Positions 1-10,928 of a stretch of DNA of 64,000 bases are shown here, in pieces (position 1 is the first letter of the stretch; each line of letters starts with the position of its first letter). A program made the position numbers and the translations under genes. Location: contig BROI01000001.1 in the NCBI GenBank assembly GCA_027923505.1, positions 1,582,501-1,646,500 of the forward strand, read 5' to 3'. The stretch is from Mayamaea pseudoterrestris (Eukaryota > Bacillariophyta > Bacillariophyceae > Sellaphorales > Sellaphoraceae). The notes beneath the pieces were generated by a model. It made no database searches and had not been told where the DNA came from. It worked only from the letters and a program-made list of their open reading frames with translations.

Positions 1-55
1 TTTGAATTCCGACAACAACTTGCAAACTCCTTTTGTACAAGCAATCATCTTCTTC

Positions 56-1060
56 ATGCCGCCCTCAAACGACGACTCGGATGATCAATGGAGAGATGCC
101 ATCTTATCTCTGCTGACGGGAACGAAGGAGAAGCTAAAGATTAAAGAGTTGCGAAAACTCGTCTTTCTCTCCTTGCAGCTCGAGGACGGCGACAAGCAAT
201 CCAAAAAGATCTACAAAAAGACGATGCAAGCACTTGAAAGTACTGGTCAGTTGAAACTTGACGCGGAAGGAACAATCAAACTGAGCAAGAAACGAAAGTC
301 GGACAAGGAGCTTGGCAAGAGCCGCAAAAGCAAGACGAACAAAAACACGGATGCCAACGACGACTCCAACGACAATCTACCAACTGGCGATACGGCAAAC
401 GGCGATAGTAACGTGGAAGTGTCGATTCAAAAAGAGAAGGGTAAACCATGTCCAGGCAATCCGCAAGGCGTGACACGCTTGTTTCTCGGCAATCTTCCAT
501 TTACGGTTGACGAATCCTCGCTGGTTGACTTTTTGCCGGGCGTCACGCACATTAAATGGATCACGGACAAGGAGACGGGCAAGTTTTACGGGTCCGCCTT
601 TGTGGAGTGCGACACGCCCGCTTCAGCGGCCAAGGCGGTAACAAAGTCGGAGCAGCAGCTACTGGGTCGAGCCATCAAGATTAACTACGCGCCAGCCCGC
701 GTGGGTGACGTTTGGCCGCCGCCAAAGAAGGTGATTTCGGGCAATCAAGGGACTGGTGGACAAGCAGGCGGCAAGGGAATACGAGCCATGTCAGCCAAGC
801 CGGACAATTGCACCAAGCTTTTTATTGGGAATCTTTCGTATGATATTGATGATGATGGAATCACCAAATTTTTCGCCGCTGTGGATGCCGAGGTGAAGGC
901 TGTTCGATGGATACATCACAAGGAGTCGGGAGATTTTAAAGGAGTCGGCTTTGTTGAGTTTTGGAACGAAGCGGCGTGTGAGAAGGCTGCGACCCTCAAT
1001 GGGAAGGATTTACTGGGTCGGCCGATACGCATCGACTGGGATAGCAACAACAGCACATAA
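56..1060 (+). CDS. two-RRM RNA-binding protein
   Basis: Single-exon frame of 334 aa. The frame is open upstream to the window edge, but the first ATG is at 56 (MPPSNDDSDD). An N-terminal helical segment (about residues 12-75) is followed by a Lys/Ser/Asp-rich linker and two RNA recognition motifs. RRM1 is at about 141-215 with RNP2-like LFLGNLPF and RNP1-like GKFYGSAFVEC; RRM2 is at about 253-330 with LFIGNLSY and GDFKGVGFVEF. Two RRMs with a charged N-terminus resemble nucleolin-like or Nsr1-like proteins acting in pre-rRNA or mRNA metabolism; that role is inferred. The stop TAA is at 1058-1060 and the gene converges with the beta-adaptin gene. An exon upstream of the window cannot be excluded. 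Confidence 0.88.
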   Translation: MPPSNDDSDDQWRDAILSLLTGTKEKLKIKELRKLVFLSLQLEDGDKQSKKIYKKTMQALESTGQLKLDAEGTIKLSKKRKSDKELGKSRKSKTNKNTDANDDSNDNLPTGDTANGDSNVEVSIQKEKGKPCPGNPQGVTRLFLGNLPFTVDESSLVDFLPGVTHIKWITDKETGKFYGSAFVECDTPASAAKAVTKSEQQLLGRAIKINYAPARVGDVWPPPKKVISGNQGTGGQAGGKGIRAMSAKPDNCTKLFIGNLSYDIDDDGITKFFAAVDAEVKAVRWIHHKESGDFKGVGFVEFWNEAACEKAATLNGKDLLGRPIRIDWDSNNST

Positions 1061-1150
1061 GCGTTTCAAATTACAAATACATGCTCAATTTGTTTTTAAA
1101 TAGCATAGGATAGGAGAGTTTACTACATGAAAGTACTGACTCGCAACAAC

Positions 1151-4100
1151 TTATTCACGAAGGATGCGCTCCAAGGCAGTCTTGGCCAAGAGTCCGTACG
1201 AGGCATTCTCCGTTTTCAAGCACAGCTTGCACGCGTTGAAACCAGCCTTGAACGTGAGCTCGGCCAAAAACTCCTGGTTGGTAACGGTTCGCATGGAAAA
1301 GTAAACAACTTCTTGGCCTTCCGCGTTTGGGACGGGGCGACGAGCAATGAAAAAGATATTGTAGTTTTTAAACTTGGCCTGGACCGCTTCAATGTCAACC
1401 GCGTCGCGTGGCAAATCGGCAATAGTTCCGTAAAGCTCATTCTTGTCGTCAATCGACTTCCAAGACTCAATGAAGGAGGATCGCTCCATTTGACCGTCCG
1501 GCGAAAAGAGACACTCAAAGTTCAAATTAGCAGCAAAGTAAAAGACGGTACCAGTAGCCATGTTTTTGACAGCAACCTGGATCTGTGGTGAAGCTGGCTG
1601 GCCGGCAGGGACTGGAGCCAGCATATTCGGCGTTGCCGTGAGCTCCACTGTAGAAAGGCCGCTGCTTCCCTGAGAAATCGGTGGGTTGCATACAACTTGC
1701 TGATTGGCCGGAGCGAGGCCAAATGAATTCTTGTTAAGCTGAATGGCAAGTGTAGTAATATCGCTCGGCGAGTTGATGTTTCGCATCTCCATATCCATGC
1801 AGATCTTCTTGCGCTTGAGTGCAAAGCCGGCAAAGATTTCGATGCCACCAGACTTCTCGGGACCACAGACGCGGACCATTGGCGTTTCCGGATCAATTTT
1901 GGTATTGCCACCGGCGGATGATTTGTCATTAACACTCATGCCACCCATGTCCAAAAGGTCGACTTCGCCCTCGCCTCCACTGCCTGCTCCATACTCATCC
2001 TCGTCATCCGACGTCTCTTCCTTGTCTTCCCGCTCAGTGCCAGCTTCACGCCGGACGACAAAGGCATCAGGAGGCTTGTGATAGACTGAAGATAAAGTGG
2101 CAATTTGCTCAATCAATACATTCAACAAAGCCGGATCCAACCGAAAAGTGTCATCCTCAATCACCGGCTTGTCGCCAAGAACAACCATTTTCGCTGCTTC
2201 AGGGTCCGTCGAAAGGAGGCGCCAGTAGATAAATCCACGATCGCGCAAGTCAGGATTGTCAGTTTCCTCCGTCGCCATGTCCAATACGCGCTGGACCATA
2301 TCCTGCATGTCGTCAGGATTCTTCAGAAAACACTTGACAGTCGCAGTCAAAAGTTGCAGCTGAACAGCCGGATCTTCCTCCTCAAACGTTTCCAAAAACG
2401 TATCAAGCAGTTCGTCGGCATTGTCAATGCGCTCGGCGTACTCTCCAATGATCCAAATCATGCTCGCCTTTGCCGAAGGCTCATCAAGCGTATCGAGACA
2501 GTCGCAAAGCGTACCAATGATCGACTCGTAGCTGTACAGTGGATAAAGTGTAAAATATAATTGAGGGAGACAGTATGACACAACACACAATCAATTGCCT
2601 CAACCATGCACTCACCGTCCAGGGTATCGTCTAAAAATATTCTTGATAATAATGACAGATTCCTGTACGACGTAATTGACCTTGGTCTGTATAAGCTCAA
2701 GCAAGACACCAATGCATCGTTCCGCCGCACGTTCGAGCTTGACGGCGCAACGTCCAATGGCCGACACAGCCTTGCGGACAAAATCAACATCCACCTCCGT
2801 CGAATACTCCTTAAGCTCAAGCAACACTTGATCAATGTTGCGCTCCGTTACCAACTTAATGACAATCTCAAGTTTCTCCAGCTTGACGTAAATGGGATCG
2901 TTATACTTGCAAAAGAATACCTTTATCTCATTCTCAAGGATCTGAGGACGTTTCTGAACAATCAAGTTAATGTTACGCAAAGCAACATACTGAATCTCCG
3001 GCTCGCTGTTCAGCAGAGTCACCAAGGGCGGGGCCAGCTTGCGCGTCAGTGCACGAATGGCATCGGCATTCTGAGACCCCATCAACTCCATGTAACTCAA
3101 AATAACCTTGACGGCGCTCATGACCACGGCCGAGTTGGCATGCTGCAACCGAGGAGTGACGCGCTCGATAATGCCTTCCGCCTCGCGACCATCCGCTGGC
3201 GTGTACTTGGCGAGCGAGTCCAAAATAAAGACTTTCAAAATCGGAAGAATGAATAAGGTAAGATCGTTGTCATAAGCATATTTCGTTCAGAACAAACATC
3301 TAATGCGGACCGACGTACCTTGGCCCCATTCCGTGCACTCGTTGAGCGCGGCGAGCAGTTTCTGAAGCACCGATGCCGTAATCTACAAAAGACGGAAGAA
3401 AATACAAGTTAACAAACAGCAATTCGATTCCTTCCAAGGCGCGCATTCACGCCCTCCATTCATTTACCTTCATAACATCCTTCCCCGTCGTTTCCGCAAT
3501 CTCACTCAGTGCGGCAACTCCATTTGCCACAACGCTAGGATTCGAATCCGAAATCAAGTCATGCAAAATTTCCAAAAAACCCCGCTCCTCCACTAGTTCC
3601 GGCGCAATGTCGTGCAGCTTGGCGACGCACACGGCCGCCGTCTTGCGCACGTAGGGGTCATCGTCGCGCAGGGCGCGCGACAGCGGCTCGCACAAGTACT
3701 CCGTGATGCGGTCGACGCGAATGCAGCCCATGGTGCGCACGGCCAGGGCGCGAATCAACGGGTTCGGGTCGCTCGCGTCCTTGACAAAGGTATTGACGGC
3801 TAGTAACGTTAGTTCCGGTTGCGTCTTGGCGTAGTTGATCAAGTAGAGGTAGACGAGCTTCTTCAACTCAATGTTTCCGGTTTGGACGCAGTTGAGAACG
3901 TCGGTGAAGAGCATGCTGACATCCTTGCCAACGGTCTGTTGATAAGAGTGGTGAAGTAGGATCAAGATTTGAGAAATGATGTATTAGAAAGAGAGTCTGC
4001 ACGAAACGACGTAAAGCGATCATGTATTATCCATGTCTCTCCTTCCATCATCAAAGCCCATCCTTCCCTTAATCTCTCTCCATCAACTAAATTCTTTATT

Positions 4101-4258
4101 AGTATTATTTTACGTACCATGGACGCAATCACCTTTTTCACCGCGTCCACCTTGACCATGCGGTCCGTCGAGTGCAGCTCCATGCGCAGCTCGTGCATTT
4201 CTCCCTTCTTTTGCGTCGTAAAGAAGCGAGAGTCGCCATCCTTGCCGCCGAGACCCAT
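1151..4258 (-). CDS. AP-1/AP-2 complex beta subunit (beta-adaptin)
   Basis: Five exons on the minus strand: 4258-4118, 3935-3468, 3382-3319, 3231-2616 and 2531-1151. They join in phase to 889 aa. Donors are GTACGT, GTAAAT, GTACGT and GTGAGT. The start is [13 protein letters not shown] at 4258. Residues about 10-540 are the armadillo-like adaptin trunk, with family segments such as [40 protein letters not shown] and [19 protein letters not shown]. An acidic hinge ([14 protein letters not shown], then LLDMGG) precedes the C-terminal appendage, which contains NSFGLAP and the beta-2-appendage end. It is a large subunit of the clathrin adaptor that sorts cargo at the trans-Golgi network and/or plasma membrane. 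Protists often have one beta shared by AP-1 and AP-2, so AP-1 versus AP-2 is not resolved. Confidence 0.96.
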
Positions 4259-4770
4259 TGTTAATAAATAATAAACGCTAAGGTAAGTTGCTGTACAAGA
4301 AGCCAAAAAAGAAGAATTGAATGAGCCAAAAAGTTTGGTGGCCGCTGAAACCGATAGCAATGAATCGATTCGGTAGGCAGCACGAGCAACCTCGTCTCCA
4401 ATTAGGGAGCAAATCCAGGGGCTTGAAATCATTCAAATTTCCTCTCCTAGTCTCTCGGCGTCCAACTCTTACCTACTAATAGTCTGTCTGTTCGTGCAGG
4501 AGCAAAGTTAGAGTGGATCCTTGTTGGTGTGGCTGCTCGCTAGCGGAGCGAGCGTGAGGCTGGGTATGACCGGTCCAATGCGGCAATGAAAAGATGTCTG
4601 GTGATGCTGCGACATGGCAAGTTGGCTGACGTTTCACAAACCGCGCCACCATGAGCTTTCGATCAATCCGCTGCGGCACCACTTCACTTCTCTTCTTTTT
4701 CCTCCAAAAAAGCGTTCAGCTTCGCAGTTTATCAACCAGAATTCCATCAATCCACTAAATAAATTTGAAA
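4259..4770. other. divergent intergenic region
   Basis: 512 bp between the beta-adaptin and methionine aminopeptidase starts, so it should hold both promoters. No recognisable core promoter was seen. A perfect 7-bp inverted repeat with a 5-nt loop (GCTCGCT/AGCGAGC) lies at 4535-4553. The open frames here look like shadows. Confidence 0.5.
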
Positions 4771-6167
4771 ATGTCAATCTCACTTCCCAAGAATGCTGCT
4801 TTCGTGGCGGCGCTCCTCTTAACAGCCTCCAGTACTTCCTCCGCCTTTTGTCCTTCGACTTCAATAAAGAGCAGCACCAGCAGCAGCAGTCAGTCGCCGA
4901 CTGTTCTCTTTCAAAAGTCGAGTCGGCCTCCGCCAAGCAAGGGATTTGGAAGCGGAGGTGGAGGATCCAGCCAGTCTACCACTAGAAGCAGCAGCAGCAG
5001 CAACAGCAAACGTCGCAGTACAGCATCTTCATCATCTTCATCAACTACCTCAATTAAAACTGACAAGTTTCCCTACGCTGGCAAGATTCGTCCATTTCCG
5101 CAAACGCCGCAGCGTCGCGTCACGGACGAAACCATCATCAAACCCGACTACGCCATTAGCGGCGTTCCCCGCCACGCCACGTCCAATCTACTGCCGTGGA
5201 TCATTCCAATCAAGAGTGCTCTGGAAATCAGCAAGATGCGGACTTCGGGGCGGTTGGCGCGGGAAATTTTGGATCTGGCGGGTCGGGCCGTGGCGCCGGG
5301 AGTCACGACGGATGAGATTGACGCACTGGTGCATGAGGAAATTATCAAGGTATGTAGTAGTCGAGCGAATCAGAGACGGCGCTTCCGTTGGCGCGCGCTT
5401 GCTCACTGCTGACATTTTTTGTCTTTCATAAACAGCGCCGCGCATATCCCAGTCCACTCAACTACCACAGTTTTCCGAAATCATGCTGCACGTCCGTCAA
5501 CGAAGTCATTTGCCACGGCATTCCCGACAAGCGTCCCCTCCAAGACGGCGACATTATCAACCTTGACATTACCGTCTACTTTGAAGGCTACCACGGCGAT
5601 TGCTCGGAAATGTTTGTCGTTGGCGACAGCAATGCACTCGACGAACCTGGCCGCCAGCTACTGCAAGCCACCTACGACTGCTGGATATCGGCCTGTCGAA
5701 TGGTGCAACCGGGTCGCCACTACAAGGAGATTGGCGGCGTGATTGAGGATTACGTGACGCCGCGGGGTTTCTCGTCGGTCAAACAGTTTTGCGGCCACGG
5801 CATTGGAAGCATCTTTCACACCAATCCAAACATTTTGCACTACCGCAACAATGAACCAAACGGACAAATGGCGGCGGGTCATACCTTTACCATTGAACCA
5901 ATGATTTGCGAAGGATCGTCAAAGGCACTCACGTGGCCCGATGACTGGACGGCGACTACAACGGATGGCAAGCGGTCGGCGCAGTTTGAACATACGCTAC
6001 TGATTACGGAGGATGGTGTGGAAGCATTGACGGGCAAACTGGAAACGTCGCCGCTGCAGTTTTGGGAGCGTGATAGTCAAGTCCATCAAGGCATTTGGCT
6101 TGGCACGTCGGCGAGTGCGAAGCAAAAACAAAATGAGATCAATCGAGTGCAGCATGGCTTGATATAG
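4771..6167 (+). CDS. methionine aminopeptidase type I, plastid-targeted
   Basis: Two exons (4771-5349, 5436-6167; intron GTATGT...ACAG, 86 nt) give 436 aa. It removes the initiator methionine from new proteins. The M24 fold shows all five metal ligands: D in [10 protein letters not shown] in [10 protein letters not shown] in [11 protein letters not shown] in FTIEPM and E in QFEHTLLI. The substrate histidine lies in ICHGIPD. The N-terminus is a signal peptide ([20 protein letters not shown]) ending in STSSAF-CP, then a Ser/Thr/basic stretch to about residue 100, which is the bipartite plastid presequence of stramenopiles. The ATG at 4771 begins the signal peptide. There is no N-terminal zinc-finger extension, unlike the cytosolic MAP1A form. 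Organellar function is inferred from the presequence. Confidence 0.94.
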
Positions 6168-6453
6168 ACAGCATGAAGCATGGGTAGTTTTGATGTTCAT
6201 TGATATTGATAAAGGTTCGTCAAGGGTTGAATGTTGAACTACAACTGCAAGTGCTTTATTCGCGGCCAAGGCGCCTTTACAGCGACTTGGTAATCGCGTT
6301 TCAGCTCGTCCTTACAATGATGTAGCTACAGCAAGACTAGAACAACACGGTATAACTGAACCATTAGATATATAAAACATTCTAGTATCGTCAATGCGCT
6401 CTTTGTACAAGGTGGACATGATGTGCGACATGACTTTTTCACATGTATGTTCG

Positions 6454-7266
6454 TCATGCCGCCGCCGCGTGCGAGTGCTTGCCAAACAGTAACGCAACGT
6501 TCATGCGAATCTCGAGAATATCTTCGCGCTGCGCTTCCTCTGGAGCGTAAATGGTTGCCAACAGGAACTTAATGTGCGCCAAACAGGCTTGCGCCTCGTC
6601 GAATTCGCAAAAGTATGACATGATGAATCCCTTATTGTTCAGCAACGCGAGACGGAGCAATCGATCGGAACTGTCGCAGGTACATAGCAGCGACAAGGCA
6701 ATGTTGTACATTTTGAGTGCCATTTGAAAGGAGACTTGTTCGCTTCCTTCCTCCATGCCCATGGCTTGGTAGGCGAGACCAGTGTTGTAAAGCAGCAACG
6801 CCGAAAGCTTGATTTCGTTCTTCAACGTCTTGGTTGCTTGCACGTCATGATCCATGACCAGAATGGCCCAATTGTAAAGTGAAAATGAGGAGCAGTCATG
6901 GTCGTCCTTGCCAATGCGCATTGGTTGTAGTACAAGGTCCTTGTCATGTTCCGTCATGACGGTGGAAACTGATCGACAAGAAACACTTTGACCTTGCTGA
7001 ATTTGTCGCAGCGCTGAAACGAGGAGAATACCAGCATCTCTATACTTGTTGGCGCTCATGAGACAGCAGGCTCTGGTATTGAGTGAAAGGATGGAGACAG
7101 TGTCCATGGTTGTACGCTTGGAAGATTGGAGAAGGTAGGAGAAGGTATTTGAGTGAATGGAAACTGAATTTGTGAGACCCGCCGTTTTGTGGACTCGCCA
7201 GTAATCCCGATGCGTGGGATCAAAACCGCGAACATCGGAGGAATAGTGTGGAACATGCATTGACAT
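6454..7266 (-). CDS. hypothetical TPR-like helical protein
   Basis: Single-exon frame of 270 aa of unrecognised family. It has alternating helix pairs resembling tetratricopeptide repeats: NTRACCLMSANKYRDAGILL, LLYNTGLAYQAMG...ALKMYNIALSLL, LNNKGFIMSYFCEFDEAQAC and an EDILEIRMNVALLFGKH end. Helical solenoids of this kind usually bind proteins; no specific role can be given. The first ATG of the frame is 7266, but the repeat-like part starts after MDTVSILSLN (ATG at 7107), which may be the real start. The C-terminus is four alanines before TGA at 6454-6456. It is convergent with the methionine aminopeptidase gene, 286 bp away. Confidence 0.7.
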   Translation of the reverse strand: MSMHVPHYSSDVRGFDPTHRDYWRVHKTAGLTNSVSIHSNTFSYLLQSSKRTTMDTVSILSLNTRACCLMSANKYRDAGILLVSALRQIQQGQSVSCRSVSTVMTEHDKDLVLQPMRIGKDDHDCSSFSLYNWAILVMDHDVQATKTLKNEIKLSALLLYNTGLAYQAMGMEEGSEQVSFQMALKMYNIALSLLCTCDSSDRLLRLALLNNKGFIMSYFCEFDEAQACLAHIKFLLATIYAPEEAQREDILEIRMNVALLFGKHSHAAAA

Positions 7267-8061
7267 GGCACTTCAAGGAAGAATATACAAGCGTCACAAG
7301 TGCTTCCGGGATTGGGAAGTCAGCTTCTTTATTAAGCCCTCGGTGTGTGGAAAGATCAGTGCCGTTCTGTTCTCGGTTGAAGCTGGAATTTCTCCGGAGG
7401 AAATGACCACTGTCGACTCCCGGCATTGGTGTCGATATTGATAATCCCACGGCCTTGTGGACATATGCACATTGGTAGCCAACGTCAGAAGGAAGCCAAA
7501 AAATAATGTTGATGTTGTGGTCTATATGTAAAGCAACCTCAAGATGTGACATATGAGAGTATGCGTAATGGCGCAGGAACAGATTCTTGAAGTGGATGAG
7601 CTTGCGTTGGATGACTTCCATGGAGCCACACGTTTTAATGTGAGCTGCATTTACGTACTGGTAGCAATTGTCAGAAGATTGCTGAGAGTGTCGCTTTTGT
7701 ACAAGCAGCTATCATTAGACGCACCTGCATACACACATCACAGCGAGCCTCCGCAGCTACCACATTGTAATTGTCGTCATCATTCCTTCAGGTAGCAGCA
7801 GCTCAGACTCGTAGGCCTTGACTACACGCATTTAGCAAGCCGGACAGATATAACTTGAACTTTAGTAGGATCATCTCGCATCTGCAGTTGACTGCCGTTA
7901 TCGTCAAAGACTACATCATCGTTTTGTGAGTCTTTTTCGGTCGATATCCTTATCGGTATCGGTAGATAGTCTCAGTCGTAGCGGCACTCATTCATCGCTC
8001 ATTGCCACCATGGCGCATTTGCCATTCGTTGCTTCGTCGACAACAGCACAAGAGCTACACC
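7267..8061. other. intergenic region
   Basis: 795 bp between two divergent genes. Minus-strand (7220-7621) and plus-strand (7553-7795) open frames occur but have no recognisable domain and overlap each other. A short upstream ORF (ATG at 8010) overlaps the start region of the next gene. Confidence 0.4.
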
Positions 8062-8451
8062 ATGCCATCCATTACTCGATCATCTGCAAGGAAACAGAGT
8101 GCGTCGCTTCACAAGACGAATCAGCCGCATGCAGTCAATATTAGTACTGATAAAGTTCCAAATACGAGCAAAACAGCAATCACATCATCAACAAAATCGT
8201 TTAACGCAAACAAGCATTACACTCACTTGAATTCTGACAAGGATTGTCTGCAGAATCCCCAATCATTTTGGCAGACTGCATTTTATCGCTTGCAGCTCTA
8301 CAATGGACTCTACATGCTGGATCGCTCCGAGCAAGTCTTTCTGTATAGTTTGGCCTTGGTAGTGCTGCTACTAGTGGCTTGGTATGGCTACGCCTTTTTG
8401 CATGGACTAGTGGATGGGTGGAGCAATGCTGCGACTGTGATTGTAGAATGA
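8062..8451 (+). CDS. serine palmitoyltransferase small subunit-like protein
   Basis: 129 aa from the ATG at 8062. The first 65 residues are polar and Ser/Thr/Lys/Asn-rich. The C-terminal part, AFYRLQLYNGLYMLDRSE, then a membrane span (FLYSLALVVLLLVAWYGYAF), has the layout of the ssSPTa/b family (YxxxLLxxxLYMLxPWE, then one TM helix). Small subunits bind the LCB1/LCB2 serine palmitoyltransferase dimer in the ER, raise activity in the first step of sphingolipid synthesis and influence acyl-CoA choice. The Pro-Trp before the conserved Glu in animals is Arg-Ser here. The upstream part of the frame lacks ATG, hence this start. The assignment rests on a roughly 45-residue match. Confidence 0.75.
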   Translation: MPSITRSSARKQSASLHKTNQPHAVNISTDKVPNTSKTAITSSTKSFNANKHYTHLNSDKDCLQNPQSFWQTAFYRLQLYNGLYMLDRSEQVFLYSLALVVLLLVAWYGYAFLHGLVDGWSNAATVIVE

Positions 8452-8574
8452 ATGAGGAACTATTCTGCAACAAGACTGTTCACAAGTTATTGTCTCTTTA
8501 TCCCCTTGCAACGATGCAACTTCGAGCTTTAAAAAAATGATAGTAAAGAATCTCAGGTGTTATTCGAGTCCTTT

Positions 8575-10623
8575 TTATGATTTATCTATAAGTACTTTGG
8601 ATTCATCTTCTTCTTCTTCATCCTCCTCTTCACGACCATGCTCGTCCTCATCTTCTTCCTCTTCATCATCGTCGTCCACATCTACAACAACTTTTTCTCC
8701 AATTGGAATGGTCTTGAAGTCAGCATGCGCCTCGTGCGCCGCACGCTCCAACCATTGCGGCGGCTCACTCATATCTTCCTCCGACAATGGAAAGCTGCCC
8801 CAATGAATGCCGACACTTTGCATGCAGTGGAGTCGTTCATGTATCTTGACAGCTTCCGTTGGATCCGCGTGGGCATCTCGCATGAAAAAGGATGGTTCGT
8901 AGGCGCCAATCGGAATGGCGGCCAGGTGAATGGGCTTGTTGATATAATCCGACAATTGCTCAAACAACGGAAAGTCTTGGGGCAGTGCCGTGTCTCCGGC
9001 AAAGTAAAAGGTTAGATTGTTGGGAAAGACCAAGTAGAAGCCGCACCATAGGCGAAGGTTGCGATCAAAGAGTGTGCGACTGCTCCAGTGCTGCGCGGGG
9101 CAGCAAGTGATCCAGAGTGACGAGTCGGACGGAGATACAGGCGGCGTTGGCGCATCCGACAAAGCAGGTGACGGATCCGCAAGCTGTTGCTCACGAGTCT
9201 TTTGTTGCTGACTGTCTTGCGGTTGAGATTGGTCGCGTTCCCTCTTCTCGGCCTCTTCCTCTCGCAATCGAGCAGGGTGTGTTACTGGTGAATCCTGAAT
9301 CGACACAAACTCGACGGGTCTGTATTCCATTGGAGCAGATGCAGCAGCCGCATCAGTTGCACCATACCCAGCTATTCCTCCTCCAGCCTTTCGCTGCGGC
9401 TTCCACCGAATCGATTCCCACCACTCCATTTCGACAATGCGATGAGCCGGAATATCGCACTTGTCCTGCAGCCACTGGCCAATCCCCAACGGAACAACCC
9501 ATTTATTCACACGATCACTCAGCTCCAGGACGGAGTGACGATCCAAGTGGTCGTAGTGATCATGACTAATCAAGCAAACGTCAATGCGAGGCGGCAAGTC
9601 GGATATGCGGCAGGCTGGTTCCTGAATGCGTCCAACGCCCAAGCCGGGGACCCACTGGAATGGACTAGCCTTGTAGGAAAACATGGGATCGGTTAAAACG
9701 GTCAAGTCACCCTGCTGAATGAGACAAGTGGCGTGGCCAATCCATGTGAAGACAAGTGACTCCTTGTCTGCAGCAGCGTTGTTGCTCGTCAAGTCGAGAC
9801 GAGACTCGCTTGCAATACCAGCATCTTGCTGCGCCTCATGAGCTGCTGCCGCAGCCATTACCACTTGACTCGTCTTCCTCGTCCTCAGACTCGCCGGCAG
9901 CAAACACTGCCACCCCACTTGATTATATTCTCGTTCCAGTCGCTTGTACCGCCAGTGCAGTATGCTGTAGAGTGAATGCACGCCCGCCGTTGACTGCGAT
10001 TTCCACGGATTCACGTAGCGACCCGTGCCTAACTCGCGCGACGTGAGCGGACGCCCGTAGGCGTCGAACCAGTCGAGCTGGTTGTATTCCGTGAGTGTGA
10101 CTTGGCGCAACGTGTTCCAGTCGTGGTCGCGCGTCGTGAGTTGCTGTGGCTGTTGTGATGGCGGATGCTGCAGTGACTGCAACTGCTGCGGTCGCCGCGC
10201 TCGTCGCTTCGTCTGCCGCCACAGACTGGTGACACTCTTGGACAAGGCTTGCGACTGCTCCTGGATGGACGTTTGCAGTTTTCGCACCATGCGCTCGTTT
10301 CGTTCCTGGCGGCGGAGCTTGCGCTGCATGCGCCGGGCGTTGCGCTGGTGTCTCCACGTGCTTTGCAGCAGCTTGACTTGAATGACGCGCTTTTCGCGTT
10401 CGACGCGGAGTCTCATTTTGAGCTCCTCCCATGATAGAGGAATGTACCAGTAGTTGCGGCGAAATATTATGGAGTGATGGATATATGTAGAGTTTGGTGA
10501 TAGTTGACTGCTTGGAATGTGGAGCATGCGAGGAAACGGATCGAGCGGAGATAAGTTTCGGGCAAGGCGTAATTGTCTCTGCATCGCCATGCTCCTTATG
10601 GATGCGGCGATACAGACAGACAT
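8575..10623 (-). CDS. NAPE-PLD-like metallo-beta-lactamase-fold hydrolase
   Basis: 682 aa, single exon, ATG at 10623. An Arg/Gln-rich, coiled-coil-prone N-terminal third precedes a metallo-hydrolase domain. FTWIGHATCLIQQ and TVLTDPMFS lead into the zinc motif SHDHYDHLD (about residue 350). Later ligands are in CPAQHW, FAGDTALP and IHWGSFPL, with the family segment AAIPIGAYEPSFFMRDAHAD. This matches N-acylphosphatidylethanolamine-hydrolysing phospholipase D, which releases N-acylethanolamines. A Gln/Arg/Ser/Pro-rich insertion (about residues 425-500) separates the two halves of the metal site. The C-terminus is a long Asp/Glu tail from a GAA/GAT microsatellite. The gene is divergent from SAM synthetase, with 305 bp between. 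Confidence 0.88.
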   Translation of the reverse strand: MSVCIAASIRSMAMQRQLRLARNLSPLDPFPRMLHIPSSQLSPNSTYIHHSIIFRRNYWYIPLSWEELKMRLRVEREKRVIQVKLLQSTWRHQRNARRMQRKLRRQERNERMVRKLQTSIQEQSQALSKSVTSLWRQTKRRARRPQQLQSLQHPPSQQPQQLTTRDHDWNTLRQVTLTEYNQLDWFDAYGRPLTSRELGTGRYVNPWKSQSTAGVHSLYSILHWRYKRLEREYNQVGWQCLLPASLRTRKTSQVVMAAAAAHEAQQDAGIASESRLDLTSNNAAADKESLVFTWIGHATCLIQQGDLTVLTDPMFSYKASPFQWVPGLGVGRIQEPACRISDLPPRIDVCLISHDHYDHLDRHSVLELSDRVNKWVVPLGIGQWLQDKCDIPAHRIVEMEWWESIRWKPQRKAGGGIAGYGATDAAAASAPMEYRPVEFVSIQDSPVTHPARLREEEAEKRERDQSQPQDSQQQKTREQQLADPSPALSDAPTPPVSPSDSSLWITCCPAQHWSSRTLFDRNLRLWCGFYLVFPNNLTFYFAGDTALPQDFPLFEQLSDYINKPIHLAAIPIGAYEPSFFMRDAHADPTEAVKIHERLHCMQSVGIHWGSFPLSEEDMSEPPQWLERAAHEAHADFKTIPIGEKVVVDVDDDDEEEEDEDEHGREEEDEEEEDESKVLIDKS

Positions 10624-10928
10624 ATTTTAACTAGAACTCAGACATTTGACATGGAGTAAGATGCATTTGTAAACTAGGTGCCGTCGAAAGATGGACGATA
10701 CCCAAACGCAAGGATCGTCATGGTCGCAAGTCGAAAGGTGCGGAACGAAGAATTTTGCAGTACCGGTACGATCTTACTTAAAAAAAAATTGGCGCGAACG
10801 TTGTTGGCGAGGCACGTGACGAAAAGCACAGCCGCCCAATTTACGGAACGTGTGTCGCACGCAACGTGACGAACCCGCGTTTGCCTCCGAGCCGATCATT
10901 TTCCAAATCGCATTGCCTCCAAGCCACC
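10624..10928. other. divergent intergenic region
   Basis: 305 bp between the NAPE-PLD-like and SAM synthetase starts. It presumably carries both promoters. Nothing distinctive seen apart from a poly-A tract at about 10782. Confidence 0.4.

Noticed and set aside
4535-4553. Hairpin GCTCGCT/AGCGAGC as a terminator or RNA element
   Set aside because: A 7-bp stem in a eukaryotic divergent promoter is likely chance; noted only within the intergenic entry.
7220-7621. 133-aa minus-strand frame upstream of the TPR-like gene
   Set aside because: Overlaps the start of that gene in another frame and shows no domain; could at most hold a 5' exon, with no splice evidence.
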